64,000 bases of DNA from Sporichthya polymorpha DSM 43042 (GTDB lineage Bacteria > Actinomycetota > Actinomycetes > Sporichthyales > Sporichthyaceae): assembly GCF_000384115.1 (NCBI RefSeq), contig NZ_KB913029.1:4253057-4317056 (forward strand), in the 5' to 3' direction. The position numbers and the translations under genes are program-made. Shown one piece after another: positions 59,863 through 64,000 of this stretch. Positions within the stretch are counted from its first letter, which is position 1. Every line of letters starts with the position of its first letter. The notes beneath the pieces were generated by a model. That model was not told where the DNA came from. It made no database searches and saw only the letters and a list, made by a program, of their open reading frames with translations.

Positions 59863-59868
59863 TAGGTT
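59863..59868 (+). promoter_or_regulatory. -10 element of the dienelactone-hydrolase gene, probable leaderless start
   Basis: TAGGTT ends 7 bases before ATG 59876. There is no ribosome site between them. Confidence 0.4.
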
Positions 59869-59875
59869 GCGCGCC

Positions 59876-60799
59876 ATGGCGATGCGCGAGTACCTGGTGG
59901 GCGAGGTTGCCGAGGAGTACGCGGAAGGGCTGCTCAGCCGCCGGGAAGCGGTGCGCCGGCTCGGTCTGCTCGGCGTCGCGTTGCCCGGCGCGACGGCCCT
60001 GCTGGCGGCCTGCGGCGGGGACGACGACGATGCCGAGGCCGAGGGGCCGCAGGCGACGCCCGCCGGCCCGGTCACCCCGGCGGCGACGCCACCGCCCGGC
60101 AAGGACGTCGGCAAGCTGATCACCTACACCGCGGACGGCCAGCGGTTCCGCGCGGCGTACAAGGCCGCGGCGAAGCCGAAGGGCGCGGTGCTCGTCATCC
60201 ACGAGAACAAGGGCCTGACGACCCACTTCTTCGAGCTCGTCGGACGGATGGCGGCCAACGGGTACAGCGCGCTGTGCGTCGACCTGCTCTCGCGCGAGGG
60301 CAAGGACGGGCTGGCGGGCTTCGACGACCAGGCGGCCGCCACGGCGGCGCTGTCCGCGATGCCGGCCGAGCAACTGCTGGGTGACCTCAGGTCGGCGGCG
60401 GACGAACTGCTCGAGCGCGCCGGGGACGACCTGAAGCTCGGCGCCATGGGGTTCTGCTTCGGCGGTGGGATGACGTGGAACCTGCTGCAGAAGGGGCCCG
60501 GGCAGGAGCGGCGGCTGCGCGCCGCGATCCCGTTCTACGGACCGGCCCCGGCCGAGCCCGACTTCACCGGGTCCAGGGCAGCCGTCCTGGGTATGTTCGC
60601 CGGGGACGACGAGCGCGTGAACGGCACGATGGCCGCGGCCGAGGAAGCGCTCCAGACCGCGAAGCTGACCTACGAGATCAAGGTCTGGGACGGTGCCCAG
60701 CACGCGTTCTTCAACGACACGGGGGAGCGGTACGACGAGACTGCCACCACCGCCGCGCAGAAGCAGCTGCTCGCCTGGTTCGACAAGCACCTGGCCTGA
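59876..60799 (+). CDS. Dienelactone hydrolase family lipoprotein
   Basis: A 307-residue protein. A twin-arginine-type stretch (LSRREAVRRLGLLG) and lipobox LLAAC place it outside the membrane, probably by Tat. The hydrolase domain has VLVIHENKGLTTHFFELVGR, nucleophile elbow GFCFGGG (Cys), AGDDERV (Asp) and AQHAFFNDTGERYDE (His). This Cys-Asp-His triad is that of dienelactone hydrolase. The substrate is unknown. ATG 59876 fits the -10 box; a TTG at 59867 is in frame. Confidence 0.87.
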   Translation: MAMREYLVGEVAEEYAEGLLSRREAVRRLGLLGVALPGATALLAACGGDDDDAEAEGPQATPAGPVTPAATPPPGKDVGKLITYTADGQRFRAAYKAAAKPKGAVLVIHENKGLTTHFFELVGRMAANGYSALCVDLLSREGKDGLAGFDDQAAATAALSAMPAEQLLGDLRSAADELLERAGDDLKLGAMGFCFGGGMTWNLLQKGPGQERRLRAAIPFYGPAPAEPDFTGSRAAVLGMFAGDDERVNGTMAAAEEALQTAKLTYEIKVWDGAQHAFFNDTGERYDETATTAAQKQLLAWFDKHLA

Positions 60800-60801
60800 A
60801 G

Positions 60802-60815
60802 CAGCGTCAGCGCTG
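60802..60815. terminator. Short hairpin between convergent genes
   Basis: CAGCG (60802-60806) and CGCTG (60811-60815) flank TCAG, three bases after the hydrolase stop and just before the stop of the convergent gene. The stem is short with no T-run, so termination is uncertain. Confidence 0.3.
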
Positions 60816-60817
60816 GA

Positions 60818-61780
60818 TCAGGAACCCCGGACCACGTCCACGTGGATGTGGTCGAGATGACGCAGCGTCACATTCGTGACGTTGCCGGACGGGTGGACGT
60901 AGGGGCGCCACCCGAGCGGTGAGTTGACGTTCGACCAGAGCATGTCGTCGAAGATGAGGGTGGCGATCTGGTAGTAGTCGGCGTGCGCGACCAACCAGTG
61001 CGCCAGCAGCCAGCCCCGGGCCTTGTTGTCGGCGTCGTCGAGGCTGAAGAAGATGTCGACCGCCCGGCCGTCGTAGTGCGCCGAGTTCTCGATGTGGCCG
61101 CCGGTGACACCGCCCGGCGCGAACCCGCCGATCGGCCGGCCGCCGTAGGCCTCGGCCCACCCGCGGATCAGCGCGAGCGACCGCATCGTCAGACCGGTCG
61201 TCGTCATCGGCTGGGCCGGCATGGAGCGCTGGGGGGTCACGCAGGTGAGGGCGTGCGGGCGGAACAAGGCGTAGACGGCGTCAAGAGAGGTCGTGCGCGG
61301 CGACGGGTCCTTGCGCTTGCGCTTGATCTCCTCGACGGACTGGTCGGGCCGCAGCGGGACCCGGCCCTCCTTCTGCAGGGACCGGTCGAAGGCCCGCGCG
61401 GCCCGGACGTAGTTCCGGCCGTCGCGGTAGGCCACCGCGGTCAGCATCGTGAGCGTCCGCGCCGCCGTCATGTCGATCTCCCAGACCCCGTAGCCGAGGT
61501 CGAGGCGGCACTCCGCGTTCTTCGTGGTCGGGGCGGGCACGACTCGCGGGCCCTTCGTCCGCACCGCGGAGCGCGTGGCGATCGGGCGGTCGCGGCCGGA
61601 CATGTCGAGCAGGCTGCTCGACCCGGCGGGCGCCTCGGGCGCCGCCGGCGTGGCGGACCCGTCACTGCGCGTGGCCTGCACGGTGACGGCGCCGGCCGCC
61701 AGCAGGATCGCGGCGAGGCCGACGCCGAGGAACCGATTGACGGCCTGGCTGGGCGGGCGGTGCTTGCTCATCCCCACCAT
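60818..61780 (-). CDS. Secreted protein with M15-type peptidase signature
   Basis: A 320-residue protein with an N-terminal membrane/signal segment (FLGVGLAAILLAAGAVTVQA). The C-terminal domain has SAHYDGRAVDIFFSLDD and LDHIHVDVV, which match the SxHxxGxAxD and HIH zinc-site pattern of VanY/D-Ala-D-Ala carboxypeptidase-type M15 enzymes. Between them is RGWLLAHWLVAHADYYQIAT, FDDMLW and GWRPYVHP, shared with the next gene. The N-terminal 190 residues are unfamiliar. Start ATG 61780 or 61771. A TGACGCAGCGTCA palindrome lies near the 3' end. Confidence 0.75.
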   Translation of the reverse strand: MVGMSKHRPPSQAVNRFLGVGLAAILLAAGAVTVQATRSDGSATPAAPEAPAGSSSLLDMSGRDRPIATRSAVRTKGPRVVPAPTTKNAECRLDLGYGVWEIDMTAARTLTMLTAVAYRDGRNYVRAARAFDRSLQKEGRVPLRPDQSVEEIKRKRKDPSPRTTSLDAVYALFRPHALTCVTPQRSMPAQPMTTTGLTMRSLALIRGWAEAYGGRPIGGFAPGGVTGGHIENSAHYDGRAVDIFFSLDDADNKARGWLLAHWLVAHADYYQIATLIFDDMLWSNVNSPLGWRPYVHPSGNVTNVTLRHLDHIHVDVVRGS

Positions 61781-61852
61781 TCTCTCAGATTTCCCGGGAA
61801 GTGTCGGGGGACGCGGGGCCCACGCCGCCCTCCGGGAGGACCTGACGGGCGG

Positions 61853-62821
61853 TCAGGACTTCTTGCTCTTGCTCGACTTCTTGGCCGAACCGGACTTCTT
61901 GGTGTCCTTCGCGGACGAACCGGCCGCCACCGAGACGAACAGGCGGCCCGGCCGCGCCGGCGAGGAGGTCGTGGCGGGGTCCGGGGACCGCCAGCCGACG
62001 GTCGGCGCCCAGATCAGGTCGCCGTAGGCGATGGTGTCGAGCTTGTAGTCGGCGCCGCGGGCGGTCAGCCAGTGCGCCACGACCCAGCCGGCGTTCGCCT
62101 CGGGCGTCGCCACCGGCGACGAGGCGGGGGAGGCGACCGGGGAGATCGTGTCGGGCACCGTGACGCTGAGTGCGCGCCCGGCCGCGCCGGCGGGGTTGTC
62201 CTTGGCCTTGGGTCCGAAGGTGCTCATCGCCAGCTTGCCGAACGCGTCGACGATCCCCTGCCGCATGACGTCGGCCCGCGGGGTGAGACCCGACTTGCCG
62301 CGGCTCTCCGCGGCCGCCACGGGCGCGGCGAACGCGCAGGTGAGCCCGCCCGGCTCGGTCAGGGCCCGCAGCTTGGCGACCGACGCTGCGGTGGGCACCG
62401 CCGAGTCCTCGCGGGTGAACAGGTCGAGCGCCTCGGTAACCGACGGGGACTTGCCCGGCTTGCCGGCCGCGACGTCGAGGACGCGCGCGACCATCTCCTC
62501 GGGTGCCTTGACCTGCCAGCCGACGGCGGCGATCTGGGTCAGCGTCCGGGCGTCCGCGAGCGAGGTCGCCAACGGCTTGCCGGCGACGCGGAGGAAGCAG
62601 GTGTTGACGGCCGGGGCGGAGATCGGGTCGGCGGCCGACATGGCCTGCACGACGCCCTTGTCCGGGCTGCCGTCGGTGGTGGAGGAGGAGTTCCCGCCCC
62701 CGAGGGTCACCGCGGCGGTCAGGGCCGCCACACCGACGCAGACGCCGACCAGGGGCACGACCGGCCCGCCGCGCAGCGACAGGCCTGAGCCTGCCCGTGG
62801 GCTCCGCGCTCGTGCCGCCAT
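61853..62821 (-). CDS. Secreted protein related to the M15-like neighbour, without zinc ligands
   Basis: A 322-residue protein. The signal or anchor segment is VVPLVGVCVGVAALTAAVTL. The C-terminal half has AGWVVAHWLTARGADYKLDT, AYGDLIWAPTVGW and RSPDP, which parallel the neighbour's AHWL, ADYYQ, DDMLW and GWRPYVHP. The His/Asp zinc-site motifs are absent. It ends in a Lys/Ser tail (SGSAKKSSKSKKS). ATG 62821 follows GAGGAGA. It may be a non-catalytic partner of the neighbour; this is inference. Its stop lies in a CCTGAC-GGGCG-GTCAGG hairpin (61841-61857). Confidence 0.72.
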   Translation of the reverse strand: MAARARSPRAGSGLSLRGGPVVPLVGVCVGVAALTAAVTLGGGNSSSTTDGSPDKGVVQAMSAADPISAPAVNTCFLRVAGKPLATSLADARTLTQIAAVGWQVKAPEEMVARVLDVAAGKPGKSPSVTEALDLFTREDSAVPTAASVAKLRALTEPGGLTCAFAAPVAAAESRGKSGLTPRADVMRQGIVDAFGKLAMSTFGPKAKDNPAGAAGRALSVTVPDTISPVASPASSPVATPEANAGWVVAHWLTARGADYKLDTIAYGDLIWAPTVGWRSPDPATTSSPARPGRLFVSVAAGSSAKDTKKSGSAKKSSKSKKS

Positions 62822-63131
62822 CGCGTTCTCCTCGACGTACTGCGCCAGGTTCGGCGCACTGACAGGTACAGAGTGCGGCTTAACCGGTCGCCGTGTCCGC
62901 ACGCTGAGAAATCGTTGGTCCGATCAGGCGACGAGAAACCGTACAAAACCGGACGAGGTGGCCCACGCCACCTCGGCGCCCCCGAACACACCGGTTTGAA
63001 ACTGGCCGCGGCGGGGAATCCCCACCGGCTGCGCTCGTGCCCGCCCTGCTCCGTTCTTCCGTTCCCACCCCGGGGCCGACCCGACGACGTCGTGGAGTCG
63101 GCCGACCGCTCACGGCGCCGTCACGTCGTCG
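62822..63131. other. 310-base intergenic region with a compound inverted repeat
   Basis: No gene is visible. AAACCGG (62946-62952) pairs with CCGGTTT (62991-62997), enclosing GAGGTGGC (62955-62962) paired with GCCACCTC (62967-62974). This could end transcription of the ABC ATPase gene upstream or be part of the leader of the 61853-62821 gene. A c-di-AMP riboswitch was looked for on the minus strand and not found. Confidence 0.4.
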
Positions 63132-64000
63132 TCACGACGCCGCGGCAGCCTCCGCTCCAAGGTACGTGGCGATGACCGTCGGGTCGGACAGCACCTCGTC
63201 CGGCGGACCCTGCGCGACCACCCGGCCGGACTCCAGGGCGATGATGCGGTCGCAGGTGCGCCGCAGCAGCCCGACGTCGTGCTCGACGATGACCAGCGCC
63301 CCGCCGGTGGCCTCCCGGATGCGCTTCATCAGCGGCCCCATCAGCTCCGCCTCCGCGCGGGCCAGGCCGGCCGCGGGCTCGTCGAGCAGGAGCACGTCGG
63401 GTTCCTGGGCGAGCAGGCACCCGAACTCCACGAGGCGGCGGGAGCCGGTCGAGAGCTCGCTGGCGAACCGGTCCTGGAAGACCCCGAGCCCGAGCAGCGT
63501 GATGATGCGGTCGACCCGCTCGGCGACGTCGATCTCCGAGAGCAGGGACGCCGGCAGCCGCAGGGCGGCCGCCAGGGGCTCCCGGGAGGTCACCCAGCGT
63601 TCGCAGGACACCGCGATGGTCTCGGTGACCGTGAGGCCGGGGAAGAGCTTCGCGTCCTGGAACGAGCGGCCCAGGCCGAGGTGTGCGCGCGCCTGCGGCG
63701 TCAGGTCGGTGACGTCGGTGCCCTTGAAGTACACCCGGCCCGTGTCGGGGACCAGGAATCCCGACATCGCGTCGAGGATCGTGGTCTTGCCGGCGCCGTT
63801 CGGGCCCATCAGGCCGACGATCTCGCCCGCGGAGATGTCGATGTCCACCCCGGCGATCGCCGCGACACCGCCGAACGTCTTCCGCAGGTTCCGGGTCGCG
63901 ATCGCGACCTTGGGCGTCGGCGCCGCGTCCGCGGCCGCGTCGAGCGCCTCCGCGATGTCGGCGAAATCCTCGTCCTCGTCGTCGGACCCGGCCGCGCGCT
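63132..64000 (-). CDS. Branched-chain amino acid-type ABC transporter ATP-binding domain, cut by the window edge
   Basis: The reading frame is open to base 64000, so the N-terminus is missing. The visible 288 residues begin with an acidic linker (GSDDEDEDFADIAEALDAAA), then TRNLRKTFGGVAAIAGVDID and an LivG-type ATPase: Walker A GPNGAGKTT, GLGRSFQDAKLFPGLTV, Walker B VLLLDEPAAGL and EHDVGLLRRTCDRIIAL. The signature reads LSTGSRRLVEFGC rather than LSGGQ. The acidic linker before the domain suggests a permease-ATPase fusion. The ligand is unknown. Confidence 0.88.
   Translation of the reverse strand, partial: RAAGSDDEDEDFADIAEALDAAADAAPTPKVAIATRNLRKTFGGVAAIAGVDIDISAGEIVGLMGPNGAGKTTILDAMSGFLVPDTGRVYFKGTDVTDLTPQARAHLGLGRSFQDAKLFPGLTVTETIAVSCERWVTSREPLAAALRLPASLLSEIDVAERVDRIITLLGLGVFQDRFASELSTGSRRLVEFGCLLAQEPDVLLLDEPAAGLARAEAELMGPLMKRIREATGGALVIVEHDVGLLRRTCDRIIALESGRVVAQGPPDEVLSDPTVIATYLGAEAAAAS

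Noticed and set aside
63013-63023. GGGGAATCCCC palindrome as an operator
   Set aside because: An 11-base GC-rich palindrome alone in a noncoding stretch is too weak to support a call.

Overview
This is a very GC-rich, densely coded 64 kb chromosomal segment from an actinobacterium. The evidence is the gene order (carB-pyrD ... pyrF-mihF-gmk-rpoZ-coaBC ... metK ... priA-def-fmt-rsmB ... rpe-ribD-ribE-ribBA-ribH-hisE-hisG ... infC-rpmI-rplT-trmH ... pheS-pheT), the actinobacterial integration host factor mihF, a PriA without helicase motifs, very frequent GTG starts, and many promoters placed only 6-8 bases before a start codon (probable leaderless mRNAs). The genus cannot be fixed from the sequence alone.

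Layout. 1-3295: end of carB, then pyrD. 3279-9862: an M16 peptidase on the minus strand and a sulfate ABC importer operon (sbp-cysT-cysW-cysA), which separate pyrD from pyrF. 9893-13305: pyrF, mihF, gmk, rpoZ, coaBC. 13354-19038: an accessory block holding an RseB/LolA-like protein with an ABC-2 exporter, a lipase, a DUF985 cupin, a PAP2 phosphatase and an MDMPI-fold protein. 19102-26586: metK, a secreted hydrolase, priA, def, fmt, rsmB. 26764-32993: two tandem KimA-like potassium transporters followed by a KdpD/KdpE-like two-component pair, with no kdpFABC in the window. 32944-34110: a secreted glycine-rich protein. 34300-40311: rpe, riboflavin synthesis, hisE, hisG and a PH-domain protein. 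40350-43551: SseB-like protein, infC-rpmI-rplT with structured RNA leaders, and a TrmH-family methyltransferase that seems to need a CTG start. 43552-43955: a repeat-rich intergenic region. 43956-48792: orphan sensor kinase, pheS, pheT. 48938-52949: L,D-transpeptidase, DUF2203 protein and a zinc/manganese ABC importer behind a palindromic operator. 52936-56712: a minus-strand operon of four genes joined by 4-base overlaps, which includes a PEP-utilising swivel protein without an ATP-grasp domain. 56713-58001: a lower-GC island bracketed by 40-bp direct repeats. 58002-62821: SRAP protein, polysaccharide deacetylase, dienelactone-hydrolase lipoprotein and two related secreted proteins, one with an M15-like zinc-site signature. 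63132-64000: the start-truncated end of a branched-chain amino acid type ABC ATPase.

Most of the window is nucleotide, cofactor and translation housekeeping whose conserved gene chain has been opened at several points by transport and envelope genes. The observations most worth following are the KimA pair with Kdp-type regulators (one copy altered at two potassium-site positions), the repeat-bracketed island at 56.7-58.0 kb, several palindrome families, and the non-canonical starts of infC (ATC) and trmH (CTG).
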